Notes under the pieces: generated by a model
What the model was told of the DNA's origin: nothing
The model's input: only the letters and a program-made list of their open reading frames with translations
Database searches by the model: none
Shown here: in pieces, positions 8,932-17,711 of the stretch
Numbering within the stretch: position 1 is the stretch's first letter
Layout of the letters: the number at the start of each line of letters is the position of its first letter
Source of the DNA: Bacteroidota bacterium
Lineage (GTDB): Bacteria > Bacteroidota > Bacteroidia > Flavobacteriales > Schleiferiaceae
Reading direction: 5' to 3'
DNA length: 64,000 nt
NCBI GenBank assembly: GCA_024742495.1
Contig: JANSYJ010000001.1
Span: forward strand, 62,001-126,000
Program-made: the position numbers and the translations under genes

Positions 8932-9846
8932 ATGCTCAAAGGTCAATTTGCCCATAGAGGCTTGTTTGGACAAATCCTACTTCTGCTCTTTTTAATCTTT
9001 AGTGGAATGCTTCTTTTCACTGGTATTGGCATCGGTTTGGCCGCCTATATCCATGAAATAAACCCACAAGAAGTACTGGCTACTTTTGAGCACTTACATG
9101 AAGGAGGGGGACGTGAAATTTTTAAACTCGTTCAAGGCTTTAACACCTTAGGCATGTACCTCATCCCTGCCCTAGTGGCGGCGTATTTGGTAAGCGAAAG
9201 GCCAGAGCGAATGATTGGCACCGACTATTTCCCCAAGCCAGGCTGGTTAATCTTAATTGCCCTGCTCTTAGCAGCTTATAGCATGGGCGCTTTAAGTGAT
9301 CTGCTTTACCGCTTGAGTGCGGCTTTGCCTTGGCCGGCTTCCATGACCGAGAACTTGGCCTCCATGCAAGAAATTATGCTGGGAACCTACGCTAATATTT
9401 TAAACATCCAAGGACCTCTAGATTTCGTGCAGGTACTGCTGGTTATGGCGGTTTTGCCAGCTATTGCTGAGGAAACACTTTTTAGGGGGTTTATTCAGCC
9501 TTTATTGCGACGTCATCTGAACCCGCATTTAGCTATTCTTATCACCAGTGCTGTTTTTGCGCTTTTACATCAACAATACCTCGCTTTTCTTTCCATTTTC
9601 GTTTTAGGCTGCTTACTCGGTTATCTCCGAGAATGGTCGGATAGTATCTGGCCTTCCACAATTTTGCACTTTTTAAATAATGCCAGCATTGTGGTTTTGG
9701 TTTACTTTTTCGATTACGATTATCAAAATGCGTTTAATGACGAGCAAGGTATAAACTGGGCCGAAAGCCTGGTTTTATTAGCCATCCTGCTCTTTAGCAT
9801 CTTGCTATTGTCGCGTTTATTCCGAAAAAATCCCCGCTTGGATTAA
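8932..9846 (+). CDS. CPBP-family intramembrane metalloprotease
   Basis: 304 residues with about eight hydrophobic helices. The ABI/CPBP catalytic motifs are present in order: EETLFRGF with Glu180, Glu181 and Arg185, then a FALLHQQ motif with His near 209, then HFLNNAS with His near 246. Relatives include Rce1, which cleaves prenylated proteins, and bacterial enzymes for peptide export or immunity. The substrate is unknown. It lies alone just upstream of the cbb3 oxidase cluster but before that cluster's promoter, so a functional link is not implied. A second family member lies at 43683. Confidence 0.88.
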   Translation: MLKGQFAHRGLFGQILLLLFLIFSGMLLFTGIGIGLAAYIHEINPQEVLATFEHLHEGGGREIFKLVQGFNTLGMYLIPALVAAYLVSERPERMIGTDYFPKPGWLILIALLLAAYSMGALSDLLYRLSAALPWPASMTENLASMQEIMLGTYANILNIQGPLDFVQVLLVMAVLPAIAEETLFRGFIQPLLRRHLNPHLAILITSAVFALLHQQYLAFLSIFVLGCLLGYLREWSDSIWPSTILHFLNNASIVVLVYFFDYDYQNAFNDEQGINWAESLVLLAILLFSILLLSRLFRKNPRLD

Positions 9847-9895
9847 TTCTAAATACCCGGCCATTTGCCTGCATTTCTGGCCATTTAGCTAAAGC

Positions 9896-9907
9896 TGACA
9901 AAAGTCA
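9896..9907 (+). promoter_or_regulatory. putative FNR/CRP-type operator of the cco cluster
   Basis: TGACAAAAGTCA is a perfect TGAC-N4-GTCA inverted repeat, which is the TGA-N6-TCA geometry of FNR-family sites (TTGAT-N4-ATCAA). Its centre is 29.5 bases before the first base of the ccoS -7 box, or about 43 before the likely transcription start. That is close to the -41.5 position of class II FNR activation. The same geometry and distance occur at hemN. Confidence 0.6.
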
Positions 9908-9930
9908 TTTTATCCACTTCGAGGCCCTAA

Positions 9931-9938
9931 TACATTTG
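9931..9938 (+). promoter_or_regulatory. cco operon -7 box
   Basis: TACATTTG fits TAnnTTTG and lies 24 bases before the ATG of ccoS. The -33 region shows only a weak TTT run near 9908-9911, as expected for an activator-dependent promoter. Confidence 0.6.
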
Positions 9939-9962
9939 GGAACCTAAAATGAAGGGACATAT

Positions 9963-10124
9963 ATGTCGGCGATTTACATTCTAATATCAGTTAGTTTCAT
10001 TGTAGCCATTGGCTTTCTAGCGGCTTTCATTTGGAGTATCCGCAATGGTCAATACGACGATGATTACTCTCCGAGTGTGCGAATGTTGAAAGACGACAGC
10101 AAACCGAACCACAGACCTAAATAG
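9963..10124 (+). CDS. ccoS: cbb3 oxidase maturation protein CcoS
   Basis: 53 codons from ATG 9963 to TAG 10122. One membrane helix (about residues 4-24, SAIYILISVSFIVAIGFLAA) is followed by FIWSIRNGQYDD, the conserved CcoS tail in which GQYDD is diagnostic. CcoS is needed to insert haem or copper cofactors into cbb3 oxidase. It is the first gene of the cco cluster and is separated by 6 bases from ccoNO. In many genomes the copper P-type ATPase gene ccoI precedes ccoS; here it does not. Confidence 0.9.
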   Translation: MSAIYILISVSFIVAIGFLAAFIWSIRNGQYDDDYSPSVRMLKDDSKPNHRPK

Positions 10125-10130
10125 CAAACT

Positions 10131-12293
10131 ATGCAGAACGAGACCTTTTATTACGATAATAAGATCGTAAGAAACTTTACCGTCGCCACCATAATATGGG
10201 GGGTGATCGGTTTATTAGTAGGCATATGGATAGCCTTCTCGCTGGTTTATCCAGATATGAACTTAACCCCTTGGTTAACCTTTGGACGTTTAAGAGCTTT
10301 ACATACCAATGGGGCCATTTTTGCCTTTGTGGGTAATGCCATTTTTGCGGGGATATATTACTCCTTGCAACGCTTACTTAAAGCGCGAATGGCTTCGGAT
10401 CTATTAAGCAAAATTCATTTCTGGGGCTGGCAGCTCATTATTGTTTCGGCAGTAGCCACCTTACCCTTTGGCATTAGCTCCTCTAAGGAGTATGCCGAAT
10501 TAGAATGGCCTATCGATATTGGCATCGCTCTTATTTGGGTAGCCTTTGGCGTAAATATGTTTTGGACCATTCTTAAGAGACGCGAACGTCACTTATACGT
10601 TGCGGTTTGGTTTTACATTGCCACTTTCGTAACCGTAGCGGTTCTCCATATTGTAAACAACTTAGAGCTTCCAATCTCTGCCTTTAAATCTTATTCCATT
10701 TTTGCTGGAGTGCAGGATGCCTTAGTGCAATGGTGGTATGGCCACAATGCGGTAGCCTTCTTCCTTACTACTCCTGTTTTAGGTTTGATGTATTACTTCG
10801 TTCCAAAAGCGGCCAACCGTCCAGTTTACTCTTACCGATTATCGATCATTCACTTTTGGGCCCTTATCTTCCTTTACATCTGGGCTGGTCCTCACCACTT
10901 ATTATACACCGCTTTACCCGATTGGGCACAAAGCTTGGGTACCGTATTCTCTATTATGCTCATTTTCCCATCCTGGGGTGGTATGATAAACGGTTTGCTT
11001 ACGCTGAGAGGCGCCTGGGATAAGGTGCGTGATTCTGCCGTACTGAAGTTTTTCGTAGTGGCCATTACCGCCTATGGTATGAGTACCCTGGAAGGACCAC
11101 TTTTAAGTTTAAAAGGACTCAATGCCATCGCGCATTACACCGACTGGATTCCAGCTCACGTTCACATCGGAACCTTAGGATGGAATGGCTTTATGATTTT
11201 CGGTATGATTTACTGGCTGATGCCAAAAATGTATCGCACCAGTTTATTCTCTGAAAAATTAGCGAACACCCACTTTTGGATTGGCACCACCGGTATCCTT
11301 TTCTGGGCCCTACCCATGTACGTTGCTGGATTTACCCAGAGCTTAATGTGGAAGGAATTTAATCCTGATGGAACCCTAGTTTACGGTAACTTCCTAGAAA
11401 CCGTAACCCAATTAATCCCGCTTTACTACACCCGTGCAATTGGTGGTAGCCTTTATGTAGTGGGAATGTTGATTATGGTTTACAATGTGATAAAAACCGT
11501 AAAATCTGGAAGCTTCTTATCTCAAGAAGAAGCCAGCGCACCAGCACTAGCCAAAGAGTTTAATGCTCCTAAGGGAGATCACTGGCACCGTTGGATTGAG
11601 CGCAAGCCGGTTCAGTTAATGGTTTGGGCTACAGTAGCCATTCTCATTGGTGGTATTATTGAAATTGTACCTACCATCATGATAAAGAGCAATGTGCCCA
11701 CTATTGAAGATGTGAGACCCTATACCGCTCTTGAAGTGGAAGGCCGCGATCTTTATATCCGCGAAGGCTGTAATGCTTGTCACTCTCAAATGGTACGACC
11801 ATTCCGCTCTGAGGTAGCGCGCTACGGCGAGTACTCTAAAGCAGGAGAGTTTGTTTATGATCATCCCTTCTTATGGGGCTCTAAACGCACTGGTCCCGAT
11901 CTTCATCGTGTAGGTGGTAAATACCCACATAGTTGGCATTACAAGCACATGGTTGAACCTACCTCTATGAGTCCTGGCTCTATTATGCCTACCTACGAAT
12001 GGTTATCCACAAATGAGCTCAACACCAGTTTAACCGTGGCTAAACTAGAAGCCATGCAAACCCTCGGTGTTCCGTATAGCGATTCTTATATCGCTAATGG
12101 TGAAGCCCATTTGATGTCTCAAGCCGAAGAGATTGCCGGAGACCTTAGCAGCCAGCTTGGTCAGGATGTAAGTCCTAAAGAGGAAATGGTTGCTTTAATC
12201 GCCTATCTGCAGCGCTTGGGTATTGACATCAAAGGGCAGCATAGCAAACATGTTGAAGCTACTACTGAAGGCAATTTAACTGCGGAAAAATAA
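10131..12293 (+). CDS. ccoN/O: cbb3-type cytochrome c oxidase, fused subunits I and II (CcoNO)
   Basis: 720 residues, a fusion usual in Bacteroidota. Residues 1 to about 480 are CcoN, with about 12-13 helices and the haem and CuB histidines in ALHTNGAIF, WWYGHNAVAFF, WAGPHHLLY and AHVHIGTLGWNG. A linker and a membrane anchor (about 490-520) lead to the CcoO domain, which has one haem c site C547-N-A-C-H and a likely axial Met in GSIMPTYEW. The protein is the catalytic core that reduces oxygen to water with high affinity and pumps protons in the inner membrane. It sits between ccoS and ccoQ in one operon. Confidence 0.97.
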   Translation: MQNETFYYDNKIVRNFTVATIIWGVIGLLVGIWIAFSLVYPDMNLTPWLTFGRLRALHTNGAIFAFVGNAIFAGIYYSLQRLLKARMASDLLSKIHFWGWQLIIVSAVATLPFGISSSKEYAELEWPIDIGIALIWVAFGVNMFWTILKRRERHLYVAVWFYIATFVTVAVLHIVNNLELPISAFKSYSIFAGVQDALVQWWYGHNAVAFFLTTPVLGLMYYFVPKAANRPVYSYRLSIIHFWALIFLYIWAGPHHLLYTALPDWAQSLGTVFSIMLIFPSWGGMINGLLTLRGAWDKVRDSAVLKFFVVAITAYGMSTLEGPLLSLKGLNAIAHYTDWIPAHVHIGTLGWNGFMIFGMIYWLMPKMYRTSLFSEKLANTHFWIGTTGILFWALPMYVAGFTQSLMWKEFNPDGTLVYGNFLETVTQLIPLYYTRAIGGSLYVVGMLIMVYNVIKTVKSGSFLSQEEASAPALAKEFNAPKGDHWHRWIERKPVQLMVWATVAILIGGIIEIVPTIMIKSNVPTIEDVRPYTALEVEGRDLYIREGCNACHSQMVRPFRSEVARYGEYSKAGEFVYDHPFLWGSKRTGPDLHRVGGKYPHSWHYKHMVEPTSMSPGSIMPTYEWLSTNELNTSLTVAKLEAMQTLGVPYSDSYIANGEAHLMSQAEEIAGDLSSQLGQDVSPKEEMVALIAYLQRLGIDIKGQHSKHVEATTEGNLTAEK

Positions 12294-12297
12294 CGAG

Positions 12298-12492
12298 ATG
12301 CTGAAGTTCATTAAACACAATATGGAGACTATAGATGGGATATCGATTTATCCCATCCTCTCCTTCTTAATTTTCTTTACCATTTTCCTTTTAGCTATCA
12401 TTTATGTGATTCGCAAGGATCGGAAAAGTATTGAAGAGATCAGCCACTTACCATTAATTGATAACGCCAATCCTCATGAAAAAAATAAATAG
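12298..12492 (+). CDS. ccoQ: cbb3 oxidase subunit CcoQ
   Basis: 64 residues with one membrane helix (about 16-38, ISIYPILSFLIFFTIFLLAI) followed by IYVIRKDRKSIEEISHLPL, the usual short CcoQ tail. CcoQ stabilises the oxidase complex. The gene starts 4 bases after ccoNO and its 3' end overlaps the start of ccoP by 17 bases, consistent with translational coupling. Confidence 0.85.
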   Translation: MLKFIKHNMETIDGISIYPILSFLIFFTIFLLAIIYVIRKDRKSIEEISHLPLIDNANPHEKNK

Positions 12493-13417
12493 AATATTAA
12501 TCCTTTTCGTGGTCTTACTCATGGTAGGAGCCGGCTCCCTCACCACTTTAAGCCCCGAATCGTCTCAGGACATTTTAGCCAATCCAGTAAACTGGTTAAT
12601 GGTTGTAACTGCCTTCTTTCTCATCGTTGCTTTTGTAGCAACCTTCGAAGCCCTAGATGCTATGAAGAAGATGATTAAAGGGAATCAAGCTGGAGCAGAA
12701 GCGGAAACGGAAGAGGCTCCTGTTGAAGAAGAAGAAGACTGGGCTTCCGGTTTACTTAAAACCCTTACTGATGCCGCCCCTCTAGATAAAGAGGAAGAAG
12801 TGGCCACCGACCATGAATATGATGGTATTCGGGAGCTCGACAATAACCTCCCCCCTTGGTGGCTATTTGGCTTTTATATCTCTATCGCCTTTGCGGTAAT
12901 CTACCTCCTGCGTTATCACGTTTTCCAAAGTGCTCCATTGAGTGCCGAAGAATTGAAAATTGAATTAGCCGAAGCCAAAGCGGCCGAGGAAGAGTATTTG
13001 AAAACCGCAGCTAATCTAGTTGACGAGAGCAATGTAGTGGCCCTAAGTGAAGAGTCACGATTATTAGCCGGTGGTGAGATTTTCATGAAAAACTGTGCCG
13101 TTTGCCATGCCAATGATGGCGGTGGTGGTGTTGGTCCAAACTTAACCGACGACTATTGGATTCACGGGAATGACATTAGCGACGTATTTAAAACTGTGAA
13201 ATACGGTGTTCCTGCAAAAGGGATGATTCCTTGGAAGGATCAGTTAAGTGCGGGCGAAATGCAAGAGGTATCATCTTACATTTTAACCTTAGTTGGAACT
13301 ACTCCCGCTAATCCAAAAGAGGCCCAAGGTGATCTTATGACTGCCGCTCCCGCTGAGGAGATGGCCAGCAGCATGGATAACACGGCAGCAGTTAGCGATA
13401 GCACTATAGCTGAATAA
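12476..13417 (+). CDS. ccoP: cbb3 oxidase subunit III (CcoP), mono-haem form
   Basis: 313 residues from ATG 12476. I reject the upstream TTG at 12458 because ATG 12476 starts directly with a signal-like helix (KKINRILILFVVLLMVG). A second helix lies at about 41-62 and a third near 125-147 (WWLFGFYISIAFAVIYLL), separated by a Glu-rich loop. The periplasmic domain has one haem c site, C207-A-V-C-H. Proteobacterial CcoP has two haems; a single one is usual in Bacteroidota. It passes electrons from periplasmic cytochromes to CcoO. The C-terminus is Ala/Ser/Met-rich and low in complexity. Confidence 0.93.
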   Translation: MKKINRILILFVVLLMVGAGSLTTLSPESSQDILANPVNWLMVVTAFFLIVAFVATFEALDAMKKMIKGNQAGAEAETEEAPVEEEEDWASGLLKTLTDAAPLDKEEEVATDHEYDGIRELDNNLPPWWLFGFYISIAFAVIYLLRYHVFQSAPLSAEELKIELAEAKAAEEEYLKTAANLVDESNVVALSEESRLLAGGEIFMKNCAVCHANDGGGGVGPNLTDDYWIHGNDISDVFKTVKYGVPAKGMIPWKDQLSAGEMQEVSSYILTLVGTTPANPKEAQGDLMTAAPAEEMASSMDNTAAVSDSTIAE

Positions 13418-13459
13418 AGGGGGAAAGCCCCTCAATTAATAAACGATTAAGCTTTTATC

Positions 13460-14920
13460 ATGAGCTCAAAAGACACGGAGGAAGTACTGAAGGAAACCTT
13501 GGAGATGGATCAATCCTTCCGTGATTCAGTTGGAACTATAAATGCGGAAGGGGAACGTAACTTTCTCTTCCCTAAAAAACCAAAGGGTCGCTATACCGAC
13601 AGACGGCAAATGATGAGCTATGTGCTCTTGGCGATTTTCTTTGCTATTCCATTTATTACAATCGGAGGGCAACCCTTTTTGATGCTCAATGTATTGGAGC
13701 GAAAATTTGTAATCTTCGGGCAGATATTCTGGCCCGAAGATTTCTTCATTTTCGTAATAGCCATGATTATCGGAATTCTTTTCGTGGCGGTGTTTACGGT
13801 TGCTTTTGGACGACTCTTCTGCGGATGGGTATGTCCGCAAACCATATTCATGGAGCACGTTTTTCGTCGGATTGAATACTGGATAGATGGTGATCGAAAT
13901 CAACAACTGCGCTTAAAGCGAATGCCCTGGAAAGGGGAGAAAATTCGAAAGCGGGTTTTAAAGAATGGCATCTTCTACCTTATATCCTTTAGCATCGCCA
14001 ATTTTTTCTTGATGTATATTATTGGCAAAGAGGCTTGGTGGGAAATTGTAAGTGACAATCCCGCCGATCACTTAGGTGGACTGAGTGGCATGTTTATATT
14101 TTCTGCGGTATTTTTCTTTGTATTTGCTTGGTTTAGAGAACAAGCCTGTATTATCGTTTGCCCTTATGGCCGATTACAAGGCGCCCTGCTCGATCGTAAC
14201 TCTATTGTAATTGCTTACGATTACCTACGCGGTGAAAAAAGAGCTAAGTTTAGAAAAAGTGAAGATCGCGAAGCCGCCGGTAAAGGCGATTGTATTGATT
14301 GCAACCAATGTGTTGATGTTTGTCCAACGGGAATTGATATTCGCAATGGCACCCAATTAGAGTGTACCAATTGCACGGCCTGCATTGATGCTTGCGATAA
14401 TATTATGGATAAAACGAATAAACCGCGTGGTCTTATTCGCTACGATTCTGAAAATAATATTGCCTCTGGTAATTCTGGTAAAGTACTTACTGGCAGGGTG
14501 AAAGCCTACATTGCTATCCTAACAGTTTTACTAAGCTTGTTCGCCTATCTTTTGGTTAGTCGAGCCAATGTGGAGGCCATATTCCTGCGTCTTCCTGGTC
14601 AACCCTTGGTAAAGGTTGATGAAAACACTTACAGTAATGCCTATAACTTTAAACTGCTGAATAAAACAGCGGAAGACAAGGTTTATAGTTTTAGGGTAAT
14701 TTCACCTGAAGAAGGCATTGTACTAAAAACGGCTGGGGAAAAAGAAACCATTAATGTTTCCGCCTCAGACTTAGCCCAAGGAGCGGTAATCTTATACTTG
14801 GATACCGATCAAATGACCGGCATGACTACCGATATAGAAATTGGAATTTACGAAGGTGAGCTTCTAGTTGAGGAAATTAGCACCTCCTTTACAGGGCCAT
14901 TTATCAAACCTAAAAAATAA
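13460..14920 (+). CDS. ccoG: cbb3 oxidase accessory ferredoxin-like protein CcoG
   Basis: 486 residues. There are five or six membrane helices, including the FGRLFCGWVCPQTIF segment and REQACIIVCPYGRLQGALLD. A bacterial ferredoxin domain with CIDCNQCVDVCP and CTNCTACIDAC follows (two 4Fe-4S sites), and the C-terminus is a soluble Ig-like domain. CcoG reduces copper for delivery to the CuB site during cbb3 assembly. It lies 42 bases after ccoP with only a weak hairpin between, so it is probably in the same transcript. Confidence 0.95.
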   Translation: MSSKDTEEVLKETLEMDQSFRDSVGTINAEGERNFLFPKKPKGRYTDRRQMMSYVLLAIFFAIPFITIGGQPFLMLNVLERKFVIFGQIFWPEDFFIFVIAMIIGILFVAVFTVAFGRLFCGWVCPQTIFMEHVFRRIEYWIDGDRNQQLRLKRMPWKGEKIRKRVLKNGIFYLISFSIANFFLMYIIGKEAWWEIVSDNPADHLGGLSGMFIFSAVFFFVFAWFREQACIIVCPYGRLQGALLDRNSIVIAYDYLRGEKRAKFRKSEDREAAGKGDCIDCNQCVDVCPTGIDIRNGTQLECTNCTACIDACDNIMDKTNKPRGLIRYDSENNIASGNSGKVLTGRVKAYIAILTVLLSLFAYLLVSRANVEAIFLRLPGQPLVKVDENTYSNAYNFKLLNKTAEDKVYSFRVISPEEGIVLKTAGEKETINVSASDLAQGAVILYLDTDQMTGMTTDIEIGIYEGELLVEEISTSFTGPFIKPKK

Positions 14921-14927
14921 TCGCATT

Positions 14928-15368
14928 ATGAAAATTAATTGGGGCACTGGGCTCGCTATAACCTTAGGAATATTCGCATTTGGCATGGGCTTTACGGTTT
15001 ATCAAGCCACCCAGTCGGAACACGATCTGGTTACCCGCGACTACTATCAGCAAGAGCTGGCCTACCAATCTACTATTGATGGAAAGAAAAACGCCGCTAC
15101 ACTCAAGGAAGCTTGTCAACTGCGCGTGGAAGATCAAAAACTGCTACTTGAATTCCCCGCAAGCCTAGAAGGAGAGAAAGGGGATTTGGAGATGATTATG
15201 TACTATCCCACGGCGGCTGATCAAGATTTTAATATCGAGGAGAAAAACTGGACCATTGGTAGATTGGAAATACCGGGCGACAAGTTAAGTGGCGGCAAAT
15301 GGATTGCGAAAGTGAAATTAAGCGTAGGCGACAAGTCCTATTATTTCGAGCCTGAAATCCTAATTTAA
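14928..15368 (+). CDS. ccoH: cbb3 oxidase assembly protein CcoH (FixH family)
   Basis: 146 residues from ATG 14928, 7 bases after ccoG; an open frame further upstream inside ccoG is not used because this ATG starts the typical N-terminus. One helix (about 5-24, WGTGLAITLGIFAFGMGFTV) is followed by the FixH hallmark LVTRDYYQQELAYQSTID and a beta-rich periplasmic domain. FixH/CcoH binds the oxidase during assembly. The stop overlaps the start of the next gene (TAATG), indicating coupled translation. Confidence 0.9.
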   Translation: MKINWGTGLAITLGIFAFGMGFTVYQATQSEHDLVTRDYYQQELAYQSTIDGKKNAATLKEACQLRVEDQKLLLEFPASLEGEKGDLEMIMYYPTAADQDFNIEEKNWTIGRLEIPGDKLSGGKWIAKVKLSVGDKSYYFEPEILI

Positions 15369-16054
15369 TGCTAGCCATTGCCTTTACATTTGGGCTTTTA
15401 TCTTCCCTGCATTGCCTAGCGATGTGCGGTCCTTTGCAGGCCGTGGTTATGGGGCAATGGTTTCAGAATAAGAAACAGATAAATTGGATTTTTTACCACC
15501 TGGGGCGAATCGGGGTTTATATGATTTTGGCCCTCATTGCCACTTTTATCGGGACCAGTCTCGGCATTCCCAATTGGCAAGGCAGTTTTACAATTATCGC
15601 TGGGCTGATTTTGCTTTTTGGCTATTTCGGTTTTAAGGCTTTAAAGTGGGATCGTAAAGTATTGGAAATACTAAGTCCCATGCTTTCCAAAGGACAGCAA
15701 TTAGCGCGATCGCGAAAAAACCCTGCCACCTATGTCCTTAGTGGAGCGCTAAACGGATTATTGCCCTGCGGCATGGTTTACGCCGCCTTGGTCCCCGCTT
15801 TGGGATTCGATAGTTGGAGTGAAGCCAGTCTTTATATGGCGGCCTACGGCTTAGGAACCTTGCCCTTATTATTGGGCTTAAATCTATTTGCTAATTCGCT
15901 ATTTATAAAGTTCAGCCCCTATCTAAATCGCTTGGTGCCAATTTCTATTGTGCTTATTGCGCTGTTGCTGATTTTACGGGGGATGGAGTTAGACATTCCC
16001 TTCTTGAGTCCGGAAATGCCGAAGCCCGGCGCTTCTGACGAGCTCTGCAATTAA
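15368..16054 (+). CDS. TauE/SafE-UreH-like membrane protein of the cco cluster
   Basis: 228 residues, six predicted helices, with the family motifs SLHCLAMCGPLQ in the first helix region and NGLLPCGMVYAALVPAL in the second half. The paired MCG and PCG cysteine motifs are typical of the UreH/TauE-like proteins found next to ccoGH in Bacteroidota and many Proteobacteria. A role in copper handling for cbb3 oxidase is suggested by these cysteines and by position; it is not proven. The start overlaps the ccoH stop. Confidence 0.85.
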   Translation: MLAIAFTFGLLSSLHCLAMCGPLQAVVMGQWFQNKKQINWIFYHLGRIGVYMILALIATFIGTSLGIPNWQGSFTIIAGLILLFGYFGFKALKWDRKVLEILSPMLSKGQQLARSRKNPATYVLSGALNGLLPCGMVYAALVPALGFDSWSEASLYMAAYGLGTLPLLLGLNLFANSLFIKFSPYLNRLVPISIVLIALLLILRGMELDIPFLSPEMPKPGASDELCN

Positions 16055-16099
16055 TTGAACTAAGTTTTCAGCTGGGTGTTAAAACGAAAAACACCTTTT

Positions 16100-16318
16100 A
16101 TGAAAACTGCAATTTATCTTTCCTTCCTATTTCTGGCGGCCTATTTGCTCAGCATTTATATGGACTGGACCCAAGTGGCTTTGCTTTTCTTCGGACTTAG
16201 TCCGGCAGTGGTTCTTTACTTGGTTTATAAAGTTTTAAAAGACCCCAAGGCGGTTTCCGTCACTTTTGAGGATCAATTTTACCAAGATGGGAGTCATCCT
16301 CGAATTAAAGAAAACTAG
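16100..16318 (+). CDS. small two-helix membrane protein
   Basis: 72 residues from ATG 16100; a GTG at 16076 is also in frame but gives an unlikely charged start. Two hydrophobic helices (about 4-21 and 25-43) are followed by a short soluble tail, VLKDPKAVSVTFEDQFYQDG. I do not recognise the family for certain; small proteins of this layout are often found near cco genes in Flavobacteriia. The last 4 bases overlap the end of hemN on the other strand. Confidence 0.65.
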   Translation: MKTAIYLSFLFLAAYLLSIYMDWTQVALLFFGLSPAVVLYLVYKVLKDPKAVSVTFEDQFYQDGSHPRIKEN

Positions 16319-17664
16319 ACCGCTTTACTAAAGGTAGGCTTGCACAATTGCTGTACACTTAAGCGACGATCGAGCACCGCACATACATTGCGAATAAAGG
16401 CTTGTCCCCTACGAGTAACTTTCACTTGATAGGGAAAAAGCTTCACTAAACCATCCTCTTCCAAAAGTCGGAAACGAGGTTTTAAAAAGGCGTCAAAATA
16501 GGGGCGGTCATTCAGCCACTCACCCTCAAAATGACAAATCAATTTTAGGAGCTTAGCACGAATGGCTAAATCCTCTTCACTGTGGTAATGACTTTTAATA
16601 ATAGGAGGTAAATCTGAATTATTAACGCGCTGGAGATAGTCTTTGATCTTTTTCTCATTCTGCACAAAAGCCGACCAAGCATCGCTAATGGAGCTGGCAC
16701 CAAGGGCAATGGCTAATTTGGTATGATGAGGGGTATATCCCATGAAATTTCGATGCAAACGATGTTCTTTAGCAGAAAGGGCCAAGTCATCTTGTGGCAG
16801 GGCAAAATGGTCCATGCCAATTTCCTGATATCCCATTTTTAAAAAACCCTCGGATCCAAGCTTATACAGATTCCACTTGGCCTCGCCTTTTGGTAAATCA
16901 TTTTCATCATAAGCTCTCTGGCTTGGGGCAACTCCCGGAACATGGGCATAAGAGTAAAAGGCGATACGATCCGGTTTTAGTTTCTGCACCCATTCCAAGT
17001 TGCGATGGATATGCCCTTCATTCTGCTGCGGTAAACCATAAATTAAGTCGAAGTTTATGGATTCATAGCCAATGCTCCGCGCCTGATCTACGATGCTGCT
17101 AACTTGCTCTTCCGTTTGGAAACGGTTTATTAAAGACAAAATCTTGGGATCAAAATCTTGAATACCCAAGCTAAGTCGATTAAAACCCAATTGATGTAAA
17201 ACTTCTAAATGTGCTTTGGTGGTGCTAAACGGATGCGCTTCAAAGCTGAAGGAATGATAGGAAGAAACCTCGGCATCCTTTAAAATTCCCTCAATCAGCA
17301 ATTTTAAATTCTCTGGACTAAAAAAGGTTGGTGTTCCGCCGCCTAAATGCAGCTCCTTTAAAATTGGCTTTTTGGAAAAACGTGTGGTGTACATCGACCA
17401 TTCCTTAAGCACTGCTTTGATATAGGGGATTTCCACCAGGTGATTTTTGGTGATGTGTTTATTACAGCCACAATAAGTACAAAGGCTTTCGCAATATGGA
17501 AGATGGATATACAGGCTAATTTCCGAATGCTCCTCAAAAGAATTTACCACCGTATCCATCCATCGCTGGGGACTCAAATCTTTATTCTCCCACAGAGGTA
17601 CCGCTGGGTACGAAGTGTAGCGCGGCACCGCGACATTATACTTATCTACAAGTTGGTAATCCAT
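16315..17664 (-). CDS. hemN: oxygen-independent coproporphyrinogen III oxidase
   Basis: 449 residues with the true HemN signature: the radical-SAM cluster motif C58-x3-C62-x2-C65-x-C67 inside YIHLPYCESLCTYCGCNK, preceded by the PRYTSYP segment that distinguishes HemN from HemW. It converts coproporphyrinogen III to protoporphyrinogen IX without oxygen, supplying haem when oxygen is low. It faces the cco cluster end to end and diverges from hemJ. The promoter has a TAGTTTTG box at 17681-17688 and an FNR-type site centred 29.5 bases further upstream. Confidence 0.96.
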   Translation of the reverse strand: MDYQLVDKYNVAVPRYTSYPAVPLWENKDLSPQRWMDTVVNSFEEHSEISLYIHLPYCESLCTYCGCNKHITKNHLVEIPYIKAVLKEWSMYTTRFSKKPILKELHLGGGTPTFFSPENLKLLIEGILKDAEVSSYHSFSFEAHPFSTTKAHLEVLHQLGFNRLSLGIQDFDPKILSLINRFQTEEQVSSIVDQARSIGYESINFDLIYGLPQQNEGHIHRNLEWVQKLKPDRIAFYSYAHVPGVAPSQRAYDENDLPKGEAKWNLYKLGSEGFLKMGYQEIGMDHFALPQDDLALSAKEHRLHRNFMGYTPHHTKLAIALGASSISDAWSAFVQNEKKIKDYLQRVNNSDLPPIIKSHYHSEEDLAIRAKLLKLICHFEGEWLNDRPYFDAFLKPRFRLLEEDGLVKLFPYQVKVTRRGQAFIRNVCAVLDRRLSVQQLCKPTFSKAV

Positions 17665-17680
17665 ATCCTAAATCTTAAGG

Positions 17681-17688
17681 CAAAACTA
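17681..17688 (-). promoter_or_regulatory. hemN -7 box
   Basis: Minus-strand TAGTTTTG (plus strand CAAAACTA) fits TAnnTTTG. It is 16 bases before the ATG at 17664. No TTTG at the -33 position, which suits an activator-dependent promoter. Confidence 0.6.
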
Positions 17689-17711
17689 TTAGCTAAGCAA
17701 AGCTGTGGAAA

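Noticed and set aside
7943-8995. Long open frames opposite dusB (plus strand)
   Set aside because: They are antisense shadows of the dusB codons with low-complexity translations and no start context.
9859-9888. Direct repeat GGCCATTT twice before the cco promoter
   Set aside because: Only 8 bases long, about 22 apart, and further upstream than the expected regulator position; could be chance.
13418-13445. Short hairpin AGGGG / CCCCT after ccoP
   Set aside because: Only a 5-bp stem without a T run; too weak to call a terminator, and ccoG is expected in the same operon.
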